Assembly (NCBI GenBank): GCA_012719125.1
Contig: JAAYAY010000242.1
Span: 1-55,175, forward strand
DNA length: 55,175 nt
Reading direction: 5' to 3'
Source of the DNA: Planctomycetaceae bacterium
GTDB lineage: Bacteria > Planctomycetota > Planctomycetia > Pirellulales > Thermoguttaceae
Made by a program: the position numbers and the translations under genes
Notes under the pieces: model-generated
What the model was told of the DNA's origin: nothing
The model's input: the letters and a program-made list of their open reading frames with translations, nothing else
The model's database searches: none
Part shown: positions 45,186-54,000 of the stretch, in pieces
Position numbering within the stretch: the stretch's first letter is position 1
Layout of the letters: every line of letters begins with the position of its first letter

Positions 45186-46289
45186 CCTCCCCGACCCCTC
45201 AATCGCCCACACGTCCACCACCCGCCCCGCCTCATGGACGAACATCTGCCGGTGGAGATTGCACGTCGTGCAAGCGTGGCTGGGAAGGAGTTGCACCGTC
45301 TGGCCGATCTTCCAGTCGGGGGCGTTCCGAACGATGCAGTGCTCCTCGGAAACGAAGCTGGGAATCTCGACGGTCGGATGGTCCTTGATCCGCGGCGTGC
45401 CGAACTCGCTGCCGGCTCCCTTCAATCCCACGTCGAGCACGGCCGCGCCGGGCCGCTTGCTGATCACCCGGGCGAGTACACTTAGCGCCACCTCGAAGTC
45501 GGGAAGCATCTCGGCATACCGCCAATCCATGGTGGCATAGCTGCCGGCCTGGACCTCGGTCACCCCGTCGATACTGCCCGTGATCTGGTACGTCGAAGAA
45601 GAGCCGCCGCTGATGGTCCGCACCTCCAGCCCATTCCGCTCCAGCAAGCGGCGGGTTTCGAGGGCCTTCTCGAAGGCCTCCCGCACCAAGCTCGTCCGCT
45701 CGTCCCGATCGTTGACATAGACTGCGTGCCCCTCGTAGGCCTGGAGCCCGTCGAACCGCAGGCCCTCGAGCGACGCCACGGCCTGCGCCAACTTCAAAAC
45801 CGGCTCACCCGGCGCCGCGCCGCAGCGGCCCGTGCCGATATCGACTTCGACCAGGACCCCGACCGTCACGCCTGCCGCGGCCGCCGCTCGCGAGATCGGC
45901 TCGGCCTGCACCAGGTCGTCCACCGCCACCTTCAGATCGATCCGCCGAGCAACCTCCACGAGGCGTTTCATCTTGTGGGGACCGATTATCTGATTGGCGA
46001 TGAGAACGTCAGTGATACCACCGTCCGCCAGAACTTCCGCTTCGCCCAACTTGGCGCACGTCATCCCCACGGCCGAACCGGCCGCAAGCTGACGCCGAGC
46101 CAGCGTCACGCACTTGTGGTTCTTGAAGTGCGGGCGGAGCTGGCATTTCTTCCCCTGGAAGAAGTCGGCCATCTTGCGGAGGTTGCGATCCGAAGCCGCC
46201 CGGTCCAGCAGCAGCGCCGGCGTGTCCAGTTCGTCAACGGGTGTACCGATCCAGTCACCTGCTACCGAGGCGTCGCAGTGCGTATTCAT
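45177..46289 (-). CDS. D-threonine aldolase/D-serine deaminase-family PLP enzyme
   Basis: 370 residues from the ATG at 46287-46289; an upstream in-frame GTG at 46304 is possible. It is a fold-type III (alanine-racemase-like) barrel protein: LDTPALLLDR opens the chain and RPHFKNHK carries the Schiff-base lysine (about Lys56). TISGGSSSTYQITGS is a phosphate-binding-type loop. LPSHACTTCNLH near the end has the His-x-Cys metal pair of D-threonine aldolases and eukaryote-type D-serine dehydratases. The reaction in such clusters is typically retro-aldol cleavage or dehydration of a D-3-hydroxyamino acid; the exact substrate is open. It is the last gene of the six-gene minus-strand run. Confidence 0.88.
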   Translation of the reverse strand: MNTHCDASVAGDWIGTPVDELDTPALLLDRAASDRNLRKMADFFQGKKCQLRPHFKNHKCVTLARRQLAAGSAVGMTCAKLGEAEVLADGGITDVLIANQIIGPHKMKRLVEVARRIDLKVAVDDLVQAEPISRAAAAAGVTVGVLVEVDIGTGRCGAAPGEPVLKLAQAVASLEGLRFDGLQAYEGHAVYVNDRDERTSLVREAFEKALETRRLLERNGLEVRTISGGSSSTYQITGSIDGVTEVQAGSYATMDWRYAEMLPDFEVALSVLARVISKRPGAAVLDVGLKGAGSEFGTPRIKDHPTVEIPSFVSEEHCIVRNAPDWKIGQTVQLLPSHACTTCNLHRQMFVHEAGRVVDVWAIEGSGRLR

Positions 46290-46306
46290 CTCAAGGTCCT
46301 TCACTC

Positions 46307-46408
46307 ACCAGGCCGTCCAATTGGCGTCGCACATCGTCACTTTTCGTTACGGGAAACGGCGTTTGTTCGCGGAGCGAACAACGACAGTTTTCTTACCAGG
46401 CCGTCCAA
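46307..46408. repeat. 14-bp direct repeat with stem-loop, SDR tail relic
   Basis: ACCAGGCCGTCCAA occurs at 46307-46320 and 46395-46408. On the minus strand it spells the last codons of the SDR (WTAW then stop) at both places. Between them, TTGTTCGC-GGA-GCGAACAA (46363-46381) forms an 8-bp stem-loop. The first copy reads as a leftover tail, DANWTAW-stop, of a second SDR. Confidence 0.5.
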
Positions 46409-47196
46409 CCGCCGTCGATCACCAGGTTCTGGCCGGTCATGTAGCTGCTGGCGTCGCCGGCCAGGAAGACGACGGCCCCCTTCAGTTCGTAGGGCAGACC
46501 CATCCGCTTCATGGGGCTGTGTTCACAGAGCCTCTCCACCATCTCCCCGGGCGCTCGCGGATTGGGAAACGGCCCGGGGCTGAGGCAATTCACGCGAACA
46601 CCGTCGCTTGCCCAGTAGATGGCCAGGTGCCGGGTCAGATGGACGATGCCGCCCTTCAGGGCGTGGTAAGCCACCGGGCTGGCGGGGCAGACGCCCGCGT
46701 AGGCGTCGGGATAGGAGCCGACCACTCCGTACATCGAGCCGAGCATGATCACGCTCGCCCGGCAGCCACGCTCCACGGCATGCTCCCGCAGCCGGCGGGC
46801 CAGCAGGAAGTAGCCCGTCGCGTTGGCCAACTGGCGGGAGAACTGCTCGCCGGTCACGCTCGTCCAATCGGCGGCCAACGGTTCGTGCCCGTTGTTGACG
46901 AGAATGTCCAGCCCGCCCACTCGATCGATCGCCTCGGCAAAGCCGCTCTCGATCGATGTTTCGTCCATGTGGTCGAGTTCGACGGCCTGATGAGCGGCAC
47001 CGCCGCTTGCAGGCAGAGCCGCTGCCACGGCCTCGGCTCGCGAGCGGTCGCGGCTGCTGGCCACGACCGTGGCACCGGCTTCCGCCAGCGCCCTGGCCAA
47101 GGCTCCGCCCAGATACCCGCTGGCGCCGGTCACCAGCGCCCGCTTGCCCGTCAGGTCGAAGAGTTGCTGAATGGTAGGTTCGCGGGGATTACTCAT
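46393..47196 (-). CDS. Short-chain dehydrogenase/reductase (SDR)
   Basis: A 267-residue classical SDR using NAD(P). TGASGYLGGALARAL is the nucleotide-binding loop (about 23-37). LVNNGHEPLA replaces the usual NNAG. The catalytic Tyr-x3-Lys is in PVAYHALKGGIVHL, with Ser expected from LGSMYG two strands earlier. It ends with the typical LVIDGGWTAW tail. The usual role is oxidation or reduction of a sugar, polyol or hydroxy acid. It lies between an oxidoreductase and the D-threonine-aldolase-type gene, consistent with a stepwise catabolic route. The start ATG at 47194-47196 is followed upstream by a 300-bp repeat-containing gap, so it may have its own promoter. Confidence 0.9.
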   Translation of the reverse strand: MSNPREPTIQQLFDLTGKRALVTGASGYLGGALARALAEAGATVVASSRDRSRAEAVAAALPASGGAAHQAVELDHMDETSIESGFAEAIDRVGGLDILVNNGHEPLAADWTSVTGEQFSRQLANATGYFLLARRLREHAVERGCRASVIMLGSMYGVVGSYPDAYAGVCPASPVAYHALKGGIVHLTRHLAIYWASDGVRVNCLSPGPFPNPRAPGEMVERLCEHSPMKRMGLPYELKGAVVFLAGDASSYMTGQNLVIDGGWTAW

Positions 47197-47327
47197 TGGA
47201 GTACCCTGTTGTTGACTGCGGATCGCGGGCCTGCTGGTACGTTGTGGGGTGCAGGCCGCGGTGCAATGCGTTTGGACATCGAATCATGACGAGGATGACA
47301 CTGAATTCCTCAGTGTCGGGTTCCATC

Positions 47328-47422
47328 ACCTACGCCGAAGGCGTTATATCCCAAAGCCCGGCGTCGCGCAGCGCACGCTGGGATCCAAGTGGTAACACCA
47401 ACCTATACCCCAACGGGGTTTA
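47328..47422. repeat. Composite hairpin repeat in the SDR/oxidoreductase gap
   Basis: The block contains CGCCGAAGGCG, a CAGCGCACGCTG palindrome and CCCCAACGGGG, three small hairpins spaced by AT-richer linkers. The word set (ACGCCGAAGGCGTTATATCC, CCCCAACGGGG) resembles a dispersed intergenic repeat known from several environmental phyla. No gene or transposase is present in 47197-47503. Confidence 0.6.
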
Positions 47423-47503
47423 ACAAGAGTCATGCTCGCTGAGGAGGAAGGTGTTACTGCCAAATGATTTCATGCTGGACTCCGCTGGCACTAAAGTCTG
47501 CGG

Positions 47504-48511
47504 CTAGCCTGGGTTGTGAATTGTCTGCCAAGCCCCTTCGTCGACCGAATCGAGCGCCGCCAGATTCGTCCGCAACGTGTGGGCGCCTTCCTGCAACGTG
47601 CAGGTGGGCTCCGCCTTGCCGTCCAGCAGATCGAGAAACGCGCTGGCCTGGGTGATGAACAGAACGTCGCGCCCGGCCACGTGAAACCGCTCCTCCTGCC
47701 AGGTCGAGTCCGGCTCGGTCATCCAGGCCCAGCGGTGGCGATAGAGCTCGCACCGGCAGGTGCCTCGCTCGCAAATCACCGTGATGCTGATCTCTCCGGG
47801 CGCCTGGTGTTGGTTCAGGCTGTAGGTTGCCATGAGATCGCCGTGCCTGGCCAGGACGTGCACGGTATCTTCCACCTCCACCCCTTCGAGCACCTGGTGG
47901 GCTGCGTCGGCGACGAGCCGGTCCATCGGACCTACCAGCCATTGCCCGGCGTTCATGATGTGGGTGATCGCGTCCTGGATGGCCCCGCCGCCCGTGGCCC
48001 GGTTGGCGTAATAGATCTCGCGATAGGCGGGCCGATAGGTGGGAAAATGCTGGCCACACACAGCGACCAGCTCAACCGGCCGGCCGAAGCGTCCGCTGCG
48101 AACCGCTTCGCGCATCGCGGCCACCGCCGGTTCGTGCCGCAGCACATAGGCTACGGCCGCACGCAGGTTGCGGCGTTCGAGCGTCGCTTCCAGAACCTCG
48201 ATCCCGTCGACGCTCGTACTCAGCGGCTTTTCGATCAGCAAGTGCACGCCCGCTTCAGCCAACTGGATGGCCATGGGAATGTGCAGGTGGGCCGGCGTAG
48301 CGATCACGGCCGCATCGTAGGACCCCGCCAGCGCCGATTCCAGATCGGCATACGCCCGGCGGACGCCGTACTGCTCGGCAATCCGCTTCCTCAACTCCGC
48401 GTTGACTTCGCAGATTGCCGTCGTCACTCGCTCCGTCGCCTGAAAGCACCGCAGATGCCGCTCGCCAATCGATCCCACGCCGATGATCAGGATGTTCTTC
48501 ACTTCAGACAC
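47504..48511 (-). CDS. Gfo/Idh/MocA-family oxidoreductase (cytoplasmic)
   Basis: About 335 residues. The Rossmann start NILIIGVGSIGERHLRCF and EKPLSTSVDG are family marks; a C-terminal alpha/beta domain with GGGAIQDAITHIMNAGQWLV follows. No signal peptide is present, so unlike the protein at 15.1 kb it acts in the cytoplasm. Start codon choice: GTG at 48511 overlaps the upstream gene's stop; a second GTG at 48502 and a TTG at 48520 are possible. The overlap with the aldolase gene indicates translational coupling. NAD(P)-dependent oxidation of a sugar or sugar-acid intermediate is the expected role. Confidence 0.88.
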   Translation of the reverse strand: MSEVKNILIIGVGSIGERHLRCFQATERVTTAICEVNAELRKRIAEQYGVRRAYADLESALAGSYDAAVIATPAHLHIPMAIQLAEAGVHLLIEKPLSTSVDGIEVLEATLERRNLRAAVAYVLRHEPAVAAMREAVRSGRFGRPVELVAVCGQHFPTYRPAYREIYYANRATGGGAIQDAITHIMNAGQWLVGPMDRLVADAAHQVLEGVEVEDTVHVLARHGDLMATYSLNQHQAPGEISITVICERGTCRCELYRHRWAWMTEPDSTWQEERFHVAGRDVLFITQASAFLDLLDGKAEPTCTLQEGAHTLRTNLAALDSVDEGAWQTIHNPG

Positions 48512-49295
48512 CGCCGCCAAAGGTGAATCCCAAGGGTGCCATCTCCCGCTGGATCTGCTCCAGACCCGTCTTGATCATCACGATATCGGCCTGGTAGCAG
48601 ATCAGCCGTGCGCCCATCTCCATCAACTCTTTGGCCTGTTCCGGCGATCCGACCGGGCATCCCCAGTTCTTGCCGGCCCGCCGAGCGGCCTCGGCAACCT
48701 TGAGCTTCGCCTGCCGGGTCCGTTCGTCGTTCATCTGGCCGGGAAACCCACTCAGAATCGAGTAATCTCCCGGGCCGAGAAACAGAATATCCACACCTTC
48801 GACCGCCGCGATCTCGTCGGCCCGTTCCAACGCTTCGGGCGATTCGATCTGGATCATCACGAACGTTTGCCGGTTGGCTTCGGCCACATAGTCAGCGACC
48901 GGCATGAAGAGGTAGGGTGCGTCGGGATTGGCCGCATCGCAACCACGTCGCCCCTGGGGTGCAAACTTCGCCCAGCCTACCACCTCGGCGGCCTCCCGGG
49001 CGTCGTCGCAGCGAGGGTACATGATGCCCTGCGCCCCGGCCTCCAGCATCCGCTGCATCCGCATGAACTCGCCCTTCGCCGGCCGAGCAATGATGTCCGC
49101 GCTGCCGACACGCGCGGCACGCATCAATCCGGCCCCCGTCTCGAGACTGTAGGTATGATGCTCCATGTCCATCCAGATGCCGTCGAACCCCATCAGGCTC
49201 GTCATCTCGAACAGGGACGGATCGATCAGATGCAACGTGGTGACGAGCGCCGGCTCGCCCCGCTGCAATTTCGCTTTGATACGACTTGGTCGCAT
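48504..49295 (-). CDS. HpcH/HpaI-family aldolase
   Basis: 263 residues from the ATG at 49293-49295. It is a metal-dependent class II aldolase of the HpcH/HpaI fold: GFDGIWMDMEHHTYSLE (about 34-50), the metal-ligand Glu segment MIQIESPEALERADEIAAV, and GVDILFLGPGDYS with the following Asp. These enzymes cleave or form 2-keto-3-deoxy sugar acids or similar 4-hydroxy-2-oxo acids to pyruvate plus an aldehyde. An aldehyde dehydrogenase gene lies just upstream in the same run, which fits oxidation of the released aldehyde. The substrate is inference. Confidence 0.9.
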   Translation of the reverse strand: MRPSRIKAKLQRGEPALVTTLHLIDPSLFEMTSLMGFDGIWMDMEHHTYSLETGAGLMRAARVGSADIIARPAKGEFMRMQRMLEAGAQGIMYPRCDDAREAAEVVGWAKFAPQGRRGCDAANPDAPYLFMPVADYVAEANRQTFVMIQIESPEALERADEIAAVEGVDILFLGPGDYSILSGFPGQMNDERTRQAKLKVAEAARRAGKNWGCPVGSPEQAKELMEMGARLICYQADIVMIKTGLEQIQREMAPLGFTFGGGV

Positions 49296-49463
49296 GGGTA
49301 GATCTCGGGTGGATTCCTCTTCAACAACGACAAACCCCATACGCTAACATCGGCGCATCCGGTCGTCAATGAAGAATCGCACATCTCACAGGAGGCCGTA
49401 CTGGACTCGAATCGGCATGCGGTGTTCCGCTTCAAGGACCCGTGCGGCGCCCGGGACCTACTA

Positions 49464-50948
49464 TCACAACCCCCAGCCGACGGGAGCCGACGAGTCGTAG
49501 CCGATCATCAGGCTCTTCTGCTTGCAGTAGGCCAGCAGGCCTTCCATGCCCAGCTCGACGCCCGTTCCGCTCATCTTGTGCGGCGGAACCGAGATCTGCG
49601 GGTAGCCGTTCAACATGTTGTTGATCCAGATGATGCCGGTGTCGAGGGCTCGTGCCACGCGCAGGGCACGCTCCCCATCCGAAGTCCAGATCGAGCCCGA
49701 CAGACCGTACTCGACCCGATTGCTGATCTCGACGGCCTGAGCCTCGTTCTCAAAAGGAACCACGGAGAGCACGGGACCGAAAATCTCCTCGTCGTGAACC
49801 CGCATCCCCGGTGCAACGCCCGTGAGAATCGTCGGTTGGATCCACAACCCGCCGGCGAGCGGCCCTTCCATCTCCAGCGGCCCGCCCCCGCAGACGGGAT
49901 TGCACCCTTCCTCGCGGGCGATCTTCAGGTAGTCGAGAGCCGTCTCGTACTGCGCTCGGGTGATCATCGGGCCGATCAAGGTATCTTCATCCCGCGGGTT
50001 GCCGACCTTGGCCCGCGCCAGTTTGGCGACCATCGTTCCGACGAATTCATCCGCGATGGAGGCTTCGACGAGCAGGCGCGAGCACGACACGCACAACTGC
50101 CCGCAGTTGACGAACGCGCTGATCAGGGCGGCCTGGGCGGCCCGTTCCAGGTCGGCGTCGGCGAACACCAGGATGGCGTTCTTCCCGCCGCACTCCAGGT
50201 TCACCTTCTTCATCTGGTCGGCGGCCAGCTTCTGGATCGCCTGGCCCACGGCCGTCGAGCCGGTGAACGAGACCTTCTTGACGGCCGGATGCGAAACCAG
50301 CGGGTTGCCGACCTGGCTCCCGGAACCGAGAACCACGTTGACGATCCCCGGGGGAATGCCCGCCTCGCTGCAGATCCGCGCGAAGGCGACGGTGCTCAAG
50401 GGCGTCTCGATCGAGGGCTTCAGCACGATCGCATTCCCGGCGGCAATGGCCGGCGCTACCTTGAGGGCCGCGTTGACCAGCGGATAGTTCCAGGGCAGAA
50501 TCCCGGCCACCACGCCGTAGGGCTCGTAGGTGGTGAGCGCGAAGCTGCCCCCCTCGGCGGTCTTCACGCAACCTTCGATCTTGTCGGCGGCGCCCGCATA
50601 GTACCGGATGATCGCGGCCGTCAGCGGGATCTCCCCGCCCCGCAACTGCGAGATCGGCTTGCCCACATCCTGAAGCTCCAGCTCGACCAGTTCTTCGGCG
50701 TGCTTCTCAACCAGGTCGGCCAGCTTCAGCAGCATCTGTCCTCTTGTTGAAGGCACGGTCGCCTGCCAGGCCGCGCTGGCAAAGGCCGCCGCACTGCTTT
50801 CGACGGCCCGATTGACGGTGGCCGTGTCGCAACAGGCCTCCGTCGCCGCCGTTTGTCCCGTGGCGGGATCGATGACGTCGAACGTGCCCCCTCCGCCGTC
50901 CGCCAGTTCCTGCCCGTCAATGAAAGGTCCCACTCGCAGCGTTGCCAT
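49464..50948 (-). CDS. NAD(P)-dependent aldehyde dehydrogenase
   Basis: A 494-residue protein of the classical ALDH superfamily. Visible residues: Asn154 in LPWNYP, Lys177 in VLKPS, the FTGST turn (about 228-232), the general-base Glu252 in LECGGKN, and the nucleophile Cys286 in NCGQLC. A C-terminal EEIFGPVLSV segment is canonical. The start ATG is at 50946-50948. It oxidises an aldehyde to the acid. The neighbouring aldolase and oxidoreductases suggest a glycolaldehyde- or lactaldehyde-type intermediate, but this is inference. It is 79 bases from the PQQ protein's stop, in the same direction. Confidence 0.93.
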   Translation of the reverse strand: MATLRVGPFIDGQELADGGGGTFDVIDPATGQTAATEACCDTATVNRAVESSAAAFASAAWQATVPSTRGQMLLKLADLVEKHAEELVELELQDVGKPISQLRGGEIPLTAAIIRYYAGAADKIEGCVKTAEGGSFALTTYEPYGVVAGILPWNYPLVNAALKVAPAIAAGNAIVLKPSIETPLSTVAFARICSEAGIPPGIVNVVLGSGSQVGNPLVSHPAVKKVSFTGSTAVGQAIQKLAADQMKKVNLECGGKNAILVFADADLERAAQAALISAFVNCGQLCVSCSRLLVEASIADEFVGTMVAKLARAKVGNPRDEDTLIGPMITRAQYETALDYLKIAREEGCNPVCGGGPLEMEGPLAGGLWIQPTILTGVAPGMRVHDEEIFGPVLSVVPFENEAQAVEISNRVEYGLSGSIWTSDGERALRVARALDTGIIWINNMLNGYPQISVPPHKMSGTGVELGMEGLLAYCKQKSLMIGYDSSAPVGWGL

Positions 50949-51027
50949 GGAATCGCTCCTTCTGCCGGCCTGTTGTTTGCCCGGGATCAGGATATCAGGC
51001 CGGCGGGGCGATCTCAAGCAGGCCAAC

Positions 51028-54000
51028 TCAGCGAGCCGAGACCTCGACAACACTGAAGTCCGTGACGGCGCTCATCACGCCGTAGCCGACATAGCTGATG
51101 TTCTCCAGCGGCTGCGACAACTTGGTGCGAACGGTTGTCTCGCCCGTGGTCATCGTCACCTCGCCCGAGTCGAGATCCACGGACACGACAATCTCCTGGA
51201 CCTTGTCGGAGTCGATGTCGGCCTCCTGGCTCTGGGCCGCCGCACCGCCGATGGATCCCTGGCCGACAATGGCCTTCTTCATGATTGCCCGCAGCCCGCA
51301 CTGCACCAGAGTGGCCGGGTCGGGAGTCTGCCCGAAGACCAGGAAGCCGTTCTCGATCCCCGCGTCGGCCGCCAGCTTCATCCGGACCCTGAGTTCGACC
51401 TTGCCGCTGAGCGGCGCGGGAAGCTTCTTGAACGCCAGTCCCATGCTGCCGCCCTCGGCAAAGACCCGGTAACCCAGTTCGGAAGCGGTCACGTTGGCAC
51501 CGGCCACCTCGGCAAACTCGCTGTTGACCAACGGGGCGGTCGGGGTTGCCACCTTGGTTCTGCTCTTGCTCTTCGGCTTTGCCTTGGCTGGTGGGGCTTC
51601 CGGAGTGGGTGGAGCCGGGTGGATGCTGATATCCAGCGGCGTCAGGCCGGGCTCGGGGGCAGTGGGGAGGGCCTGTCCTTCGCCGCCCAGGCAAATCAGT
51701 TTGCCGTCCAGCGTGGTGAGGAACAACTTGCCCCTGGCCGCCGCCATGCCGTCGAAGGTGGGCATCGACGGGAGCTGGTAGGCCGCCAGCTTCTTGCCGT
51801 CGGCGGCCGCCAGGACGAGGAGTTGCGATCCCATTCGGCCCTTGAGTGCTGCTACTTGCGCGTCGAGCGCGGCGCGGATTGCCGGAGCGTCGGGATTCTT
51901 GAAGGCCTCTTCGTCGTTGACCAGGTCCGGCGGGCCGGCAAGAAACACGGTGTCGCCGGCCAGAACCAGGCCGCGAGCCATGATCGGCGTGTTGCCTTCC
52001 GCCCATTTGAACGTGGCGGGGTTCTGGTCGGTGATCGGGAAGTGCTTGCGGGTGGCCCAATCGGATGAACTGGCGCTCTTCTTGGTCGATGCCGCATTGA
52101 TCCATCCCCTGGCCGTTCGGACGCGTTCGACCCGTTCTTCGCTCACCTGGCGATCGGCGCGATACACGTAGTATTCGGCCACCGAGGCGTTGCAGAGATA
52201 CTCGGGCTTGCGATCGAACCCGTAGATGTCGCTGTCGTTAAAGGCCATCAGGCGGCCGCAGGGCGCCATGTGGCCCGGCTGCAGCCAGCCGCCGTAGTTG
52301 CTGTTGACGGCCTTGCCGTAGATCCAGTACGACCGCCAGAACCACGAGTCATCCAGGAACCCCGAACGCGAGAAGAGGTGATCGCCGACCTCCGACAGGT
52401 CCTCGGCCTCCTCGACCTCGTCGCCGCGGCGATTGGCCTGCCGCCGTTTCTGAGCGTCGAGCTTGACCGGGCCGATATGGCGGCGCCGGCAGTCCAGGTC
52501 GAATGCCTGGGCACGCATGTAGATCGAGCGGCCGTCGCTGGAGAGTACGTCGGGCAGGGCCACCGGCATGTCCTGGCCCATCATCAGCGACTGCAGATTC
52601 TCTCCCGTCTCGGGGTCCTTCTCGTCGAGGATTGTCTCGGCAAGCTTTTGTCCGGTCCGTGGATCGAGCCGCACGAGACGCATGCCGCCGTCCAGAAATG
52701 CCGAACGACCGGCCACACAGTAGACCGAACCGTTTTCCACCAGCACTGCGCCCGATACGGGCCAGGCCGACTCGACCTGGTCGTAGGCCACCAGGCGGCG
52801 ATCTTCCGGGGCGGCTCGGAATCGCCAGATGAGCCGGCCGTCGGCCGCGCGGAGACAGTAGACCCAGCCATCGGCCGAGCCGAAGATCACGCGGCCGTGA
52901 TAATAGGTGGGTGGCGAATCGATTCGAGCCCCGGCCGTGTAGCTCCAAACGGCTTCGCCCGTGCTTGCATTCAGAGCATGAATCGTGTGAGCATCGACGG
53001 CTGCCAGAAATACCGTGTCGCCCACGGCCACGACACTGCTCAAGCGTCCGCCCAGGTCGACCTGCCACATCTGTTTCAGGTCCACTGGCACAGAGGTTCT
53101 CACCGAGCCGCTCCGCGCCGCGTCGCTGCGATAAGTAGGCCAATCATCCTCCTCCGCCGCCTGCTCGGCGACTGGCTGCCGGTAGGCAGGGCCCGGTTCG
53201 AGCCGACCGGCGTCGGGCACGTCGCGAGAAACCTGGCGGCTGGACGACGCCGAGGCCAGGGCCGTGAAGGCGAACAGTTTCGACTCCAGGAAGCAGCCGC
53301 ACGACTGGGGCGGTTCGTAGACCAGGCCGTTGGCCGGCATGAAGCCGTAGAGGCAACCGCCGCGAGCCCAGTGGTTGATGTCCCAGGATTCGGCTTCGAG
53401 GTCGATGAACTCGGTGCCGGTTCGTGCAGCGATGAAGTACTTCTCGGTGCCGCGGCTGCGATAGCAGCGGTGGTGAAACCAGGGCGGATTGACGTCGGGC
53501 GGAAACTCGCGCTTCACCTCGCCCGTGCGAAGATCCCGCCCCGTGACCATTCCGCTGTTCTGGTTGTTGGCCACGTCGGCCGACCAGACCAGACCTTTGA
53601 TCACCAGCATGTCGTCGGGTGACGCATGCCCACCCCGGTGGTGTGGAGCAGTCCAGAGCGTCTTGCCGTCGGCCGCCGAGAAGGCCGTCATCGTCTTGTT
53701 CTCGATCGACAGCAGCACCACCCCTTGCTGAACCACCAGCGTCGGCCCGTAACCAGTCGGGAACGGGAGCTTGCGGAGCACGGGTTCGGAAACCCACACT
53801 TCGCGGCCGTCGGCACGATTGACGGCAACGACCTTCTCCCCGTCGTAGAAATACAGGCGCTCGTCGTCGAGGCCCATGGTGAGCGGGGCCACCTTGGTTT
53901 CTTTCCTCCAGACCGGTTCGCCGCTATCGGCCCGAATGGCCATGATCGAGCGGGGCTCCTCGTCCCAGGCATACTCGCGGTTGGCCCATTGCGTGTTGTC

